From: Salvia splendens
Lineage: Eukaryota; Streptophyta; Magnoliopsida; Lamiales; Lamiaceae
Direction of reading: 5' to 3'
Length of the DNA: 64,000 bases
NCBI RefSeq assembly: GCF_004379255.2
Contig: NC_056036.1
Coordinates: 3,286,001-3,350,000, forward strand
In this document: positions 22,701 to 35,325 of the stretch, in pieces
Layout: each line of letters begins with the position of its first letter
Position numbering within the stretch: position 1 is the stretch's first letter
Program-made: the position numbers and the translations under genes
The notes under the pieces: model-generated
Told to the model about the DNA's origin: nothing
The model's input: the letters and a program-made list of their open reading frames with translations, nothing else
Databases searched by the model: none

Positions 22701-23365
22701 TACCCTATCTCAGCAGGCAAGTTCTCAGATAACACGTTCTGCCCTGCACGAAACACTCTCAGGTTCTTGAGATTGCCAAAGGAGCGAGGCACAGGGCCGG
22801 TGAGGTTGTTCGTGTAGGCAACAAACTGTACAAGGGAGGTTAGTTTGCCAAACTCATCTGGAATAGGACCAGATAACATGTTATTGCACAAATTCAGGTA
22901 TACCAAATGGGATAAACTGCCTAACTCAGGTGGGATTTCGCCATCGAGCTGATTATTGTTCAAGTTGAGGACTTCTAAAGTGGAGCAGTTTGCAATCTCT
23001 TTAGGTATCCTGCCCCTGAATCCATTGAAGGAGAGATCAAGAACAGTGAGATAAACCAAGTTGCCAATCCAAGAGCTCAGAGTCCCGGAGAGATTCCGGT
23101 AACTGAGATCGAGAGACCAAACGACCGGACTGGAATCCATTGTGCAATTCACACCATGCCAACTACAGGGGGTTTGATCATTCGGATTCCAACTTTGGAG
23201 GAAATTGAAGGGATCAATGATGCTTTTCTTCAATTCTAGGAGGCTGATTCCATCCTCACTCAAAGCATTTGAAGGCAAAACCAGTATCAATAAGACCATT
23301 GAAATAGTTATGAATCCCCACAAAAGGCCTCTTCTTGAATTGAACATCTCTTCTAGGCACAACAA
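19733..23365 (-). CDS. LRR receptor-like serine/threonine kinase (At2g33170-like)
   Basis: Two exons on the minus strand, 23365-20413 and 20115-19733, join to 1111 residues. The intron falls in the kinase activation segment (GYIAP|EYAY). Order: signal peptide (to about residue 36), N-terminal LRR cap with CSWHGVNC, more than twenty LRRs (about 85-705) with the plant LxGxIPxELGNL pattern, a membrane segment (about 746-769, IVAAVIGGVSLVLIAAILY), then a kinase domain (about 811-1090). The kinase motifs are all present: GRGAVGTVYKA, AVKKL, HRDIKSNN (RD type), DFGLAKV and GSYGYIAPE. It is a plasma-membrane receptor kinase of the group that includes peptide receptors. The ligand cannot be told from sequence. 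Translation could also begin at the second Met (residue 7). No defects were seen. Confidence 0.95.
20384..20402. repeat. (GA)n microsatellite in the receptor-kinase intron
   Basis: An uninterrupted GA run lies just inside the 5' end of the 297-bp intron (10 bases from the donor on the minus strand), so its CT-rich complement is at the start of the intron in the transcript. Confidence 0.85.
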
Positions 23366-24110
23366 GAAAAGTCCTTTCTTGATTCTCTTCGACTACAAGT
23401 ATTTCCCCAAATTTGAAATATAGAAGCCCTAACTTCTACCCATCATAATCAGATAGCAACTCACATAAAAAAGGGTTTCTCAAAAGCTATTGAGAAAGTT
23501 GCATTCAGATGAAGATGATTGGCAGCCTGCAATTCAAGAAACCCATCACAAAAAAGGGTTAGTGCTTTTGTATATAATCAAACAATGAAAAACATAAGAT
23601 ACTAGTACTACATATATATAGGAAATGATCCAAGAAGAGACAGACCTTAAGTTCCATGAAAGCTTCCACCACAGCTCAAGTAATGCCTTGGGAAGAACAC
23701 AAAACAAAACTCATCTAAAACCATAAAAAAACGAACTTTACAGAAATTCAAACTCCTTTTCCAAGAATGGTGGGAAAATTCAAATTCACAAGAGATTTCA
23801 GAGCATCAAAGAATCCCAGAATCCAATGCAATGAATCAAATCTGCTTTACTTAGTATTTTACTAAATGATGAATTGCTTGAGAAGCACAATACCAAACAA
23901 AAGCTTTGAGCTTTTTTATTTATTTTAGCAAAAGAGGTTTCTGCAAATGGAAAATAACAGCCAAAGATACATTTGCCATTCCCTTCACTGAAACACTAAT
24001 GGCCGACAAAGCATGCTTTCCCTCTCTCTCTCTCTCTATAGCTATATATGTGCATACACTCATATGTCTTTCCCTTTGTTTCTTGCTGTTCTTGAATGTG
24101 TAAGAATACT
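23366..24110 (-). promoter_or_regulatory. Receptor-kinase 5' UTR and promoter region, with possible leader intron
   Basis: On the minus strand a donor-like AAG|GTCTGTC (about 23643) and an acceptor-like TTGAATTGCAG (about 23530) could bound a leader intron of about 110 bp. Further upstream is a CT-rich run (about 24020-24038). No confident TATA box or transcription start was identified. Confidence 0.35.
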
Positions 24111-24623
24111 GTACAAGATTTCTTTTGTTTTGGCTCTCTCTTTCAACAAGATTTTATTTTTCTGAAAGCCCTCTCCTTTCTCCCCACCCTCTTTGGGCTT
24201 TTCAAGTGCAAAAGGGACTTTTTAGGATGGAATGAAATACATGAAAAATGCATTTTTATTATTTTTATGATGAACTAAGTTTTTATTTTATTTTGAATAA
24301 ATTTTGTTGATATATGGGGATTGCAGGAGGAATGGGTAGGTAAGCCGGTGATGTGAACTTTTTTATTCAATGCCTTACAAAGTGATCAATGCACTTTCAT
24401 TTTTTAAATATAGTTTCTTATTTTTTTATTACATTCAAGACTTTTTCTTTTTCCTTAAATTATAGTACTAATTAGATTTTGATTAGAATGGATTAGTTTT
24501 TTATGATTGATCGAAGTTATAAAATTGGATTTGAGTATGTATATAGATTTTATTTAATTTTATACTTATAATATATTCTTTTTGTATTTTAATTTTTTTT
24601 AAATCGTGAAAAAGTCCATGGTA

Positions 24624-24660
24624 AATATATATATAGAGAGAGAGATATATATACACACAC
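24624..24660. repeat. Compound (TA)n(GA)n(TA)n(CA)n microsatellite
   Basis: Successive TA, GA, TA and CA dinucleotide runs in a single short tract. Likely to vary in length. Confidence 0.85.
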
Positions 24661-27600
24661 AATATTAGTATTAAAATTCATATCTTTTCTTTTTATATTC
24701 ATGGTTATTTCCCAAAAATTTCTTTTTGAGTAATCTCTTTATGGCTTTATTGTTCATTCTCTTTGATTTTTCAGTTTATTGTTTTCTATTACTCTATCTT
24801 GTCCTATAGTGGTTTGAACATTTCTTTTAGGTATGGTATTTAAAAACTAATATTTAGATAATTAACTGGAGATAAAATAAAATATGTAAAATAGATAATT
24901 GAAGAGAATATAAATACAAAAGGAATAAAATTGAAAATCAAGTATTTCAATTTTTTATTATAAAAATGGCTCTACCTTCCAAAATGAGATATGAATCAAT
25001 TACAATTTGAATAGGGAAGTAGTTTATGAGTGTATGGTTAATAAAATAGTTTATCTTGTTTAGAAAATCACAAATCTCTATTATCATCTTGATGTGTCCC
25101 ATGTATTCATGAGCACAGCAATGATGCAATGGTACATTTATATAGGCGTGGAAACATCCTCCACCGATAATTGAATTTTTATTTATCAATAGTAACAGTC
25201 AACCTAAATACTTTTATTCTAAACTTCGAATATTTATTATCAATAAAACGATAATGTAAAATGTTTGAATTATGTCGAAGTATTGGAATTTAAAATATAT
25301 CAAATGGTATTATATCACTATCAAAACTTATCCATATAAGAATAATTAAACGGTGAATCTCCTATATTTTATAAAGGTGAATTCATTTTCAATCTCCAAT
25401 GCCTAATTACTTTCTTAATTTTCATTGATAGAGTATTAAATTAAAAGTATTTATCTTCATAAATATACTTTCTCCCTTTAAATTCTAAACAAAGCTTAGA
25501 AATTTCAGTGTAATAACCATGGGGAGTTAATTTTTTAATTAAATACAATAAGTACAAATTAATGTGCATGCCATTACAAGGCGGTCAAGTTGACAATTTT
25601 TTTGTAGCCTTGTAATTAATTACCACAAAATCCTACTTTCATACTATTAAAATTACACTTGCTAGTTATGTAGAGGTGGGACCCACATAGCCAATATAAG
25701 TTGTAAGAGGGGGACCCACCAATAGAAGTAAAGGAGATATGGGTAGATGATTTGGCATCCTACTAATTACTTTATGTCCAAATCAATTATTCATTCATAT
25801 AGTCTCCACACTCATTATTTCAGTGTTGAAACCAATTGGTAACTCACATTATTAATCTTCCTTAAATTATTGCCATCTAAGTTAGTTAATCTCACTAATT
25901 TAAGGATAGTTTTCACATTTTGCTCTTCAAAAAGTACTTCCCGATAATTTTTTTCTATTTTAAAGTTTTTGTACTTCTAATTATTCACTAATAGTATGAA
26001 TTTTTGCAAGTTTGCGGTTCTGAGCTAAACTTATGTTCACATATTTTGTGTATGTAACCATTTAAAATCCCAAAGTTACACTCAAAACATGAATTATCAA
26101 CACGTAGAATTCCACTAGCTTCCATGTGGGATGATAGAATAACTCCTAAACTTAGTTTGCTTCATTAAAAAAAAGTTGATTATAGCATCATCAAAATATA
26201 TGTGTAAGCTGTCTTAAGTCTTAGCATCTATACAAAGTTTATATATGCGCCTACCAGGGCAAATTTTGAAGGCCATATAATTATGCTAGCATGGAACGCT
26301 TTTATATTCTCGAAAATTATCATACTGGTGTAGTTTAGGGTTATAGTTTAGTTGTTATTTCGAACTTTTTCTTATTGTAGTTTGGACCTCTTTGTTTATA
26401 CCTTATAATTGTTGTGAAACCTATGTTTTTTTTTATATGTTGAATTCATTGTTTTTTAATTTATGTTTTAAGTTATTGTTGTACTGCTATTCTGCTTGTC
26501 ATTTCCATGTTCGAGCATTTGTACAACATTAAATGGGCGATACTCGCATTAATTATAAGCATGGTTTAATTGAGAAATACAATCTCAATGCATGAAAGAT
26601 GGGCCTTCAATTTTTTTTAATTAATTTTTGGGAATTTGAATGCCTTTAATCTAAAAAGAGGAATTTGGAAGTAGAAGGACATTAATGTCAATTGTCACAT
26701 CATGACTAGACTAACACTATATGCAAATATTGAGATGGTGAATCAGACATGGGGCCCACCTCCCCTTACTTGTTGCTTCTCCCAATGATGATTCTTCCTT
26801 TTGTTGGTTTTGGTTCATCACCACTAATCACATTTTTTAGTTAATTATACTTCTCTCTAAACCCATGTTACACCTATCATCTATGAATCAAATTATTAGA
26901 CGGCTCTTTTAAATATCATCCATTTCTTTATTTAGCTAACAAACATGTGCCATGTGAAAATTTTATTTCTTTTGGAGATAGAATAGAGGTTGGCTTGGGC
27001 TAATTGTTTTCCCAATTAATTCATTTGTGTTTAGGTTTAGGAGTTCTTTAAAATATATGGCTGTTGGTATGCTTTTGTGCTATAAAATTCGAGTATTCAC
27101 ATTCTGAGTAATTAATTTATTAAAATGGGAAAATGGTTACAATGAGGAAAAATATAGGTTGGAATGATATGCTATATATATATAGAGTAAAATTAACAAA
27201 AATATAAGAGAAGAGTAGTATAATTTAAAATAGCCAAAAATACCCCATTTAGAGGTTGGCTAAGGTTAGATTTGAAAGTAAGTGATATTAAATCATTATA
27301 TTTGGCTTAAAATTAAAAAAAAATGACAGATGAATTTCATGAAAAATTTAGAATTCATCACTTCATAATTTTCTTACTCTATATATTAACATTGTTGTTG
27401 AAGATTGATCTAAATACTGTAATTGAAGTATTATATTTTATAGAATTACTTTCAAATGTTCAGCACTTTAGATTATGAGAAGATTGCACTGGGAGTTAGA
27501 TTTGCATTTAAAGATTAAATAAACTCGGTAAACTTAATTTAATTAGGGTGACATTAAAAGAGGTTCAACTGGAAATATTAAATTTAGCATAGAAAATAGA

Positions 27601-29307
27601 ACTGCTGGCACAGGTTGGCCGTTGTCTAGACTGTCAACTTATTCAGTAGTCAACTAAAAATTATATAATATCTTAATTTATTTAAATAAATCCCAAGACC
27701 AGTAATTACTAATTATCGTGTCAGCGGCTGTCGAATTAAAATTTTTTAATATAATTAATTAATAGTATAATTATAGGTTACGAATATTCATACTTATATA
27801 GATTTTTTTCTCGGTCTCTATTGTTTCAAGTCCAATTGTAAAACTAGTGGCATCTGTTTTATATACATGAGTTAAATTATTTACATATTACTAACTGATT
27901 TTCTTTCTCTTGATGTCCATTAATTTTTCTCTCACTTCCATCAATGATAGTTCCTTCTCTCACGGTGGAAGTATAAATAATTAATGCTTTAAGTCAATAT
28001 TTATAATTTCACTTCCTACCGTTCCAATAGGATTTTAAATTAGAAAATATAATAGCTTAGTCTAATATATTAATCAATAAATAGGTAGCAAATTATTTAA
28101 GCCCAATTAAATATATATATATTACTGAAGCTCATTTTAATTATAGTCATAATCAATAAATTGAGAGTACGTAATTGTAACTTAAAATGTTAACAAGAAT
28201 ATAAAGATAAAATTTTCTAGTGGTATTGGTATTTGCATAATTTAGATATTTGAGCATATTTAAATCGTGACACAAAACCTCCACAGGCCCAAAACCAATC
28301 AAAACCCCAAACCGTCTAAATAGCTCCAAACAAAAAAAGATTAATAATATTCGAATCAAATACGAATCGCAATTGTTATTTTAATCCGTGCATATTTCTT
28401 AGAGTTGAAGCATTTGAATTTATTTATTTTTATTGGGAGTTAATCTAAAATTGACCATTAATTCTTATGGATCGATCAAAAGAGTATGAAATTGGAGCTG
28501 ATATTTAGTCTAAAATAATAAAAAGCCCAATTGGAGCTAACATCCTTTTTCACAACTACATATGAGTACCTAAATATACTCGATCTTTTGCGGAAAACAA
28601 TTTTATTTATAATCACGAATTATAATGTACAACTGATAATTAGGGATAAAAAAGAAAAAAAAATGGACCTAAATTATCTTTTAGCTAAAAGCTCATCATG
28701 ATTTCTCTTTGCATTAAAAGTTTATCAAATAGGAGTATCAGTTTTCATGAAAAGATAGTAAAAAGTTTTAAAAGAAAAAAGATAGAAACATAAAATTTTA
28801 AAAAACAAAAGGATATTGATAGAGATTAATAAAGCAAAGCCAAAGATGCACTACTTTACCTTGTAAAAGGAATGCAACTTTACCTTAAATCATTAGTTGT
28901 CGTACACGGTTGAAATTGAAAAATAGAATTAAGTTTTTTTTATGTCTTCAAGGATTGGCATGCTTGCAAAGGAAAAAAAGGTTTGCTTAAAATAAACTTC
29001 GGCTAATAAAGGTCACATGCATCCAACTAATTTAAAGGAAATATTGTATATATTCCTCATTAAATTAATTTGCTTTAAATAAATAGATTCCAGTTTCGAA
29101 TTTTAGATTTGAAAATAAAATCTACATAGCAATTTAACAATAGTAAGACGAAGCTAAATTTACTAATTTAGGGCATATTTCAAACCTATACAGAGTACTA
29201 TTTGGATGTCAAATCAATATTTCAAGCTAGAGACTAAACACAACAGTGTGTAGGCCACAAAATAGGTCACTTTTACTATTCATGGTTTAGTCATTTAAAA
29301 AAATATA

Positions 29308-29559
29308 CTCCCTCCGTCCCACATAATTTGGGACACTTTGACCGGGCACATGTTTTAAGAAATATAATGAAAAGTTAGTTGAAAAAGTTAGTGGAATATG
29401 AGTCCTACTTTTATATATTAGTTTTATAATTAAATGTGAGTAAGAATGAGTTAGTGGAATGTGGGGTCCACTACCAAAAATGGTAAAAGTGAAATAGGTC
29501 AAATTATGTGGGACGACCTAAAATGGAAAACTGGGTCAAATTATGTGGGACGGAGGGAG
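29308..29559. mobile_element. Stowaway-type MITE, 252 bp
   Basis: Begins CTCCCTCCGTCCCACATAAT after TA and ends with the inverted GTGGGACGGAGGGAG. The inverted arms extend beyond 30 bp (TAATTTGGGAC versus GTCAAATTATG). The right TA is mutated (CA). No coding capacity. Confidence 0.88.
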
Positions 29560-31271
29560 CAGCTATTATATATTGATACAATTTAAATTTGTTTAGTTAG
29601 TCAAACTGTATTGATTTGATTTTAGTTAGTCAAACTGACTTGATAAGCCCAAAATGATTGATACAATTTCCGTGCCCAGTCAAAAAATTCACCTGGGAAA
29701 ATAGATTTCTTTCTTTCTTACCTTGTAAGAAAATTATGTATGAAACGAACTTAATTGGAAGAGATTCAAATCAAGAAAATGTAGTAAAATAATCGGAGAT
29801 ATTAAGAAGGATTAAATTGTACGATAGTACGTGACAAGTCCTTATATATTAGTAACAAAAATATGACTTCACATTGTGCAGTTGACTGTAGTACAGATAG
29901 TAGATTTTATTTAATAAGTTGATTTGAAAAAGACGTTTTTGGTATTTCACCTTTGGCACAAAAAAAGTTTATTATTTTTATTTTAAAGAAGTAGAAATTT
30001 TTTCTTATGAAGGTAACTAAACGTTATAGTCAATCAATATACAACTCATTTCTAATTCCATTTGCTTTTGGACAAAATATCAATTCAATTTACTACATAT
30101 GATTGGCTACAAATTATCACTGACAGAAAGTAAAGGCGTTACAGGGCCCAAAGAGTAATGAATCAATAATATAAGCCCATTTTCAAATTATTTATTTTCC
30201 ACCTAATTCTTGTTGGGCTGATATTATTGTATACATTTGCTAAACCAAAAAAAACATACACACACTCCAAAAATGTGTATATATCAACTCATCTTCACAA
30301 TGTTTAGATTCAATATGTGTCATAATTATCCATCTCATCTTCGTCTATTTGACTAATTTAATTATAGATAAAATATATTTTTTGGCTTATTTCATACTGT
30401 AACTCCACTATTCTGTCTGACGTAGAAAGTGTCACCTGAGTAATAAACTCAGCCTAATATTATGATAATAATTTGTGTTGGTTGGAAAATTTGAATTGTT
30501 GGGACTTTCTAAAATTGTAATACTAGCAAATCATAAAAGTTTACTGAACAGATTAAAGCTTGTTGGTTGTGACAAAATAAATATAGTGATTAGTGGCATC
30601 CTTTAACTCTGTTTTATGCTGTTCATATTTATAAATTTAAAAAGAAACAGAAACGACTCATATGTTATCCAAGATTCAAGATTTTCCAATTTTTAGTAAT
30701 TCAAAATTTATCGATAATCGTATTAATTTGCACTAATTTAGTAATTTGCTTGCAAGCGGTAACGTTCAATTGTGCATTCTTCGAGTGGCACAAGAAAATG
30801 ACTCGAACGCAATCCCATTATTTAATATCCGTGATTTTCGCAAAGTAAATAATTCAATATTATTATAAAACTAAAAAAGCAAAGATTAAAAATAAAAATA
30901 AAGGTAAAGATACGGTGACACAAAAACGAACCAAGTTAAAAGGTGAATCTCTTTTGTTATCAATTTATTTATAGGAAAAAAGTAACTATCATATCACGGA
31001 GAAATTAAAAAGAAGTGATTGTGACAAAATTTGCTGGAAAGGCATCTGATTTGTATCTGTAAAAGTTGAAGTCCAAGTCACTGAAAATGAATGCACATAT
31101 TGCCCAACTATTCTAGTACTATTATTTAACCAAGATTCATATTTGTAACGGTAAAAAAGAAAAAAAAATGAAGAATAATTAAACACACAGAAACTCTACT
31201 ACCAAATTTCCCAGCCTTTTTGTGAGTAGCAATTTGGTTCTCCTTTTTTTTTGCTCTTAAAAAAGGGACTA

Positions 31272-31505
31272 ATAATGGTCCATCATCTACTACCCAGTTC
31301 TCTCCTTGTTTGTTAAGTTAAAGTATGATGTATTTTCTCTGCCCCACTGCAACGAGCTTCGTAGAGCACGTGAGTCTCGGGTCATAGAAAAAGATGACCA
31401 ATAATGATTCACCATTTTCCCGATTCTCCCCTTGTTTATTGTCGTGCATTTTTCAGTGCCCCGTTGCAACAATCTTCGTAGAGCACAAGAGTCTCGAGTC
31501 TTTGC
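31272..31505. repeat. Tandem duplication, about 129-bp period
   Basis: Two diverged adjacent copies start near 31272 and 31401. Both include ATAATG..CATC/CACCAT, CTCCTTGTTT/CTCCCCTTGTTT, CTTCGTAGAGCAC and GAGTCTCG. It lies about 0.4 kb beyond the 3' end of the GATA gene. Confidence 0.75.
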
Positions 31506-31938
31506 AAGCGTTCTTAACAAGGTGAGCCTGTTTGGAACACTTTGTATACAGAACAAATCCAGAAACACAAACATCAACAAGATTCAAATTTTCACAATAT
31601 GAAATCAAAGCAATATTAAAGAAACAAGAAACAAATGCAACAGCAACATCAACCTCAGAAAACCAACATTTTCCCCTGTTTAGCCATTTTCATAAAAAAA
31701 ACACCAAAACTGGCTAAAAGAATATTCAAAGAAAGAAGAAAAAAAAACCAATATGGCTTGCCTAACCATCTAGTTCATTAAAATCATTACAACAAGACCT
31801 AAAACAAATTTCATAAAAAACAGAAGCTAACGCTAATCTAACTAAGTCTAAATAAATAAACAAAAATAAGGCAAGGTAAAAAAAAAGGAAGCCCAAATGC
31901 AGCAACACTGTAATGAAAAACTAGCCAACACTATCATC

Positions 31939-33305
31939 CTAGCCTAGCCTATATCCACAAGCTACATTCACCTCCACTCCATCTCCATCCCCCGCCGGCA
32001 CATGCTTCTGCTTCCTCATCTCCACCACCTTCCGGTGCGAATTCGAGTGCAGCACGCTTGAGAAAGTCGGGCTGCTTGCAGGGCGATACTCAGGCAGCAG
32101 GCGCCCCGACTTGTACCTCACCCCGCATGCATTGCAAAGAGTCTTCGGCCCCATGGGGCCCGCCCGCCACTGGGGCGTCTTCTCGGCCTGGCAATGCAGG
32201 CACCTCCTCCCCATCCCACCGGCCGGGGAAGGCGCCAACGCAAAGGATGATGCGACTTCCTTCTTGGTCTTGATGCTGACCGGATTCAACCATAGGTGCT
32301 GCTGGCTTGGAAGGTTGCCGTATCCGGTCCATCTCCTCCTACGTTTGCTCCGGGCACGAACTGGGTAGTTCGTGGGGACCTTGAGGCTGTTGCAGCAGCT
32401 GGCGACGGAGACGGAGCCAGAGCTGGCGTTGCTGTGGCTGCTGCTGCTGCTATTCTCAAGAACGGAAATGGGGCTCTGGTGGTTCATCACGAGCTCCGGA
32501 TTGTCTGCCAAAATGCCGAAGCAAGTCTCCACCGAGGGGAAAGCGTCCTTGTTGGATAACCATTCCAACTCCTCCTCCTCCACAAATTCCTAAAATCCAT
32601 CATCAATTCTACTTCAATCAATTGATATCATTTCAAATTCGAAAGTAGTATATTCCAAAGACAATGAGAGAGGACAAATGTAGAGGGAATAATTTCAGAG
32701 GGGCCAAAATGTCTTTTTTTGTATATAAAATGAATTATGAATTGATTTGCTAGGGCCAATGGAAGCATATGCCCACATTACCACAATTGTCACAAATTCG
32801 TGAAAACGACTCATTTTTAGCATTTCAAATTTTACAGCTCATTCACGTCGTGATGGACGATGCTGCATTGACAAAGACGCATAAATTAATTTCTCGAATT
32901 CCAAAAATACCCCTAGGGTTTCTAAGTCGGTAAATTCGCATACTCAGGCAAAACCCGACCCCCGCTACGAGCCGACTCGGCCACTTACCCCTAACTTATC
33001 CGAGTCAACTCAGAATATCCGCCCGAGTCGCCTCGGTTCTACCGATTCTGTACGAAAAACACCCCGACTCGGGCGAGTCACGGCCGGGAGACTAGTCACA
33101 GACATAGCAAGGTGGAACTTACAGGAAATGGGCCGGGGAGCGGCCCACGGCCCAAACCGGCCGCCGCTTTCGGTGTTTTCAAGGCGGAGGCGCCTTTGAA
33201 AATGGTGTGGCTCTCTTCTTCGCCTTCGCCTTCGCCTTCGCCTTCGAGGTTGAAGTTCAAAAGGTCGTCGGTGAAACACGCGCCAGAAGGGTCTAAAATC
33301 TCCAT
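31939..33305 (-). CDS. GATA-type zinc-finger transcription factor
   Basis: Two minus-strand exons, 33305-33123 and 32589-31939, join in phase 0 to give 277 residues. The single GATA finger is C-X2-C-X18-C-X2-C with Cys at about 191, 194, 213 and 216 (CLHC..CNAC), followed by GVRYKSGRLLPEYRPA. This is the signature of plant subfamily I (A) GATA factors, and the two-exon layout with the finger in exon 2 also fits. A basic stretch just before it (ARSKRRRRW) is a likely nuclear signal. Exon 1 encodes a Gly/Glu repeat (EGEGEGEGEEE) from a hexanucleotide microsatellite, and residues near 107-125 are Ser-rich. The protein should bind WGATAR sites and may act in light- or growth-related regulation; which member it is cannot be said. 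A cluster of ACGT-core elements lies 0.7 kb upstream. Confidence 0.93.
33218..33246. repeat. Hexanucleotide microsatellite in GATA exon 1
   Basis: About four tandem CTTCGC units (minus strand GCGAAG) in the coding part of exon 1 produce the Gly-Glu repeat. Because the period is a multiple of three, length changes alter the repeat but keep the frame. Confidence 0.9.
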
Positions 33306-33964
33306 GGATTAATTCGTTGTCCGTTCAAAATTTGGTGTGGTGCGAAATGAGAGAGAGGGGAAGAAGCGTTAGGTTGAAGGAGAGAGAGAAGACTCTCTTT
33401 TTCCTCCTTTTTTCCTATTGGAAGTGATATAATTATCGAAGGGTCTTGAATTCAACGATGCAATATTTCATTTTTTTTTTCGATTTTCGAATTTTGATTT
33501 TGTTTATTGTACGCACCCATAGTAATTATACTTTGCTTTACGCGTATTCTATTTAGTTCACTACTTCAACACTGGTGGGGCCCAAGATTTTTTCTATTTT
33601 TCAAAAAGTTCAAAAATCTGGGTAATTACAAATTAGGGATGAGATTCTGATTATCTGTTGAGATGAGATGAGATGAGATTGTTTGATTTTTATTTTTAGT
33701 TTTTGGAAAAACGAGTGAATTGTGATAAAGAGCTCCATATTTTAGTAAGCAATCTCTGAATTATCTTTTGCTTTTTTTAGATTTAATCGTGGTCAATGAC
33801 TCGAATCCTACTAATCTACAATTAATTTGAGGATAAATTTTAACAATACAGCTGGTGCACACAGTTAACCAGTGGGCTTGATTACACTGTAGAGAAATTC
33901 GGGTATTGTATTTGTATCAGGATTTCAGAAATGAGGGCTATACGGTCAGGCGTTGGTTTTGCAA

Positions 33965-34050
33965 ACACGTCATTGAACCAATGAACACGTGCTACGTGGC
34001 TAGTCAACTTCGATTTGCATATTCATTGACTGCCCGGGAGTCCACGTGGC
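33965..34050. promoter_or_regulatory. Cluster of ACGT-core (G-box/ABRE-like) elements upstream of the GATA gene
   Basis: Four ACGT cores lie within 85 bp: AACACGTCAT (about 33965), CACGTG (33986-33991), TACGTGGC (33993-34000) and CCACGTGG (34042-34049). They are interspersed with TTGAC/GTCAA (W-box-like) cores. ACGT elements are bound by bZIP and bHLH factors. The cluster is 0.66-0.75 kb before the GATA start codon. Regulation of that gene is inferred from position only. Confidence 0.5.
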
Positions 34051-34132
34051 GATGAATAAAAGCTGCCCAAATATGTGTAATATGTAATAACATATCTTTA
34101 CTTTTCTATGATAATACTAGAATTAGTATATA

Positions 34133-34383
34133 CTCATTCCGTTCTATACCAGTGGAATTATTTTGTCATTTTGGTACGTTCTACAATGGTAGAGTCATTT
34201 CTCTTCTAGTAAAAGTCAATATTTTTCTTCTCACTTATTTTACTCTCTCTTACTTTATTCTTTTTTCATGTCTCTACATTTTCCATCTCCTATTTTATTC
34301 TTTCTTTACTTAATTTACTAAACAAAATTTTTCTTAATTTTCGTGCCAGAAAGAAATGCTTCCACTGCTATGGAACGGGGGTA
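34133..34383. mobile_element. Stowaway-type MITE (diverged), about 250 bp
   Basis: Begins CTCATTCCGTTCTATACCAG and ends with the inverted GCTATGGAACGGGGG, flanked by TA-rich sequence. It belongs to the subfamily also present at 50.99 and 51.40 kb. Confidence 0.75.
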
Positions 34384-34734
34384 GTAGTATTATGAATTGA
34401 CTAAGTACTATATTATGCATGTTATATTATCTGGAGTATTTCTAATTTTCTTTTAGAGAGGATAAACATATCAAAATGTTATTGTAATAAGATGTTCTAT
34501 AGTATTCAAAGATTGTTTAAATTATTTATATATTTTATACTAATATGTAGTATTTATATAAAATCTCTAAAATAATTTCTTTCTTAAGTAGATTATCTAA
34601 ATTTTACTTTTTAAGATTAATTCCTGTTGAAATAAATGAAAACAAATTTAAATATCATAATAGAAAAATCTTGATATTATCAAAATCAAAATGTTACGAA
34701 ATTTTTATATACAAAAATCAAAATATATAAAATA

Positions 34735-35325
34735 CTCCCTCCGTCCGTGAAATATTGTCAAGTTTTATCATTTTGGTTCGTCCGTGAAAAGTTGTCCACT
34801 TTGTTTTTTTTTCTATTTTTCATGGTCCCAACTTTCTACTAAATTTACACTTAAATCCTACTCTCTCCGTCCTTGAAATATTGTCAAGTTTTATCATTTT
34901 GGTTCGTCCGTGAAAAGTTGTTCACTTTGCTTTTTTTTCTATTTATGGTAAATGGTCCACACTTTCTACTAACTCTTTACACTTAAATTCTACTCCCTCC
35001 GTCCCTGATTAAGAGTCACACTTTGACCGGGCACAGGTTTTAAAGGAGTATTATAAGTATTGTTAGGGAGAGTTAGGGAGAAAAAGTAATTAAAGTATTG
35101 TTAGTGAAGAATGAGTCTCACCTCATTAAAGAGAAAAAACTTTTCAAAATTGGAAAATGCATATTCTTGTGGGACGGACTAAAAAGAAAAGATTGCATAT
35201 TCTTGTGAGACGGAGGGAGTATATAAATATGGGACATTCCACTAACTTTTTCAACCAAATTTTCTATTCATTTCTTAAAACCTGTGTTAAGTCAAACTTT
35301 GACAATATTTTGCGGAAGGCGGGAG
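34735..35325. mobile_element. Nested Stowaway cluster
   Basis: An outer element starts CTCCCTCCGTCCGTGAAATA at 34735 and ends GCGGGAG at 35325. Its left arm is tandemly duplicated (second start about 34862, CTCTCCGTCCTTGAAATATT). A complete inner element, 34993-35219, begins CTCCCTCCGTCCCTGATTAA and ends GACGGAGGGAG with flanking TA. The order shows the inner copy jumped into the outer one. Confidence 0.8.

Larger units (their letters stand above)
24279..31271. other. 7-kb AT-rich intergenic region
   Basis: No open frame here has family features, codon bias or splice structure that I can support. It contains a TA/GA/CA compound microsatellite (24624-24660), one clear Stowaway MITE (29308-29559) and long featureless AT-rich stretches. 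I saw no RNA gene. Old unrecognisable transposon remains are likely. Confidence 0.55.

Noticed and set aside
20408..23365. Several plus-strand open frames (e.g. 22049-22348, 20759-20992) across the receptor kinase
   Set aside because: They are antisense to well-supported LRR and kinase coding sequence and have no family features.
29287..29502. Minus-strand open frame of 71 codons
   Set aside because: It lies within the Stowaway MITE at 29308-29559, and MITEs are non-coding.
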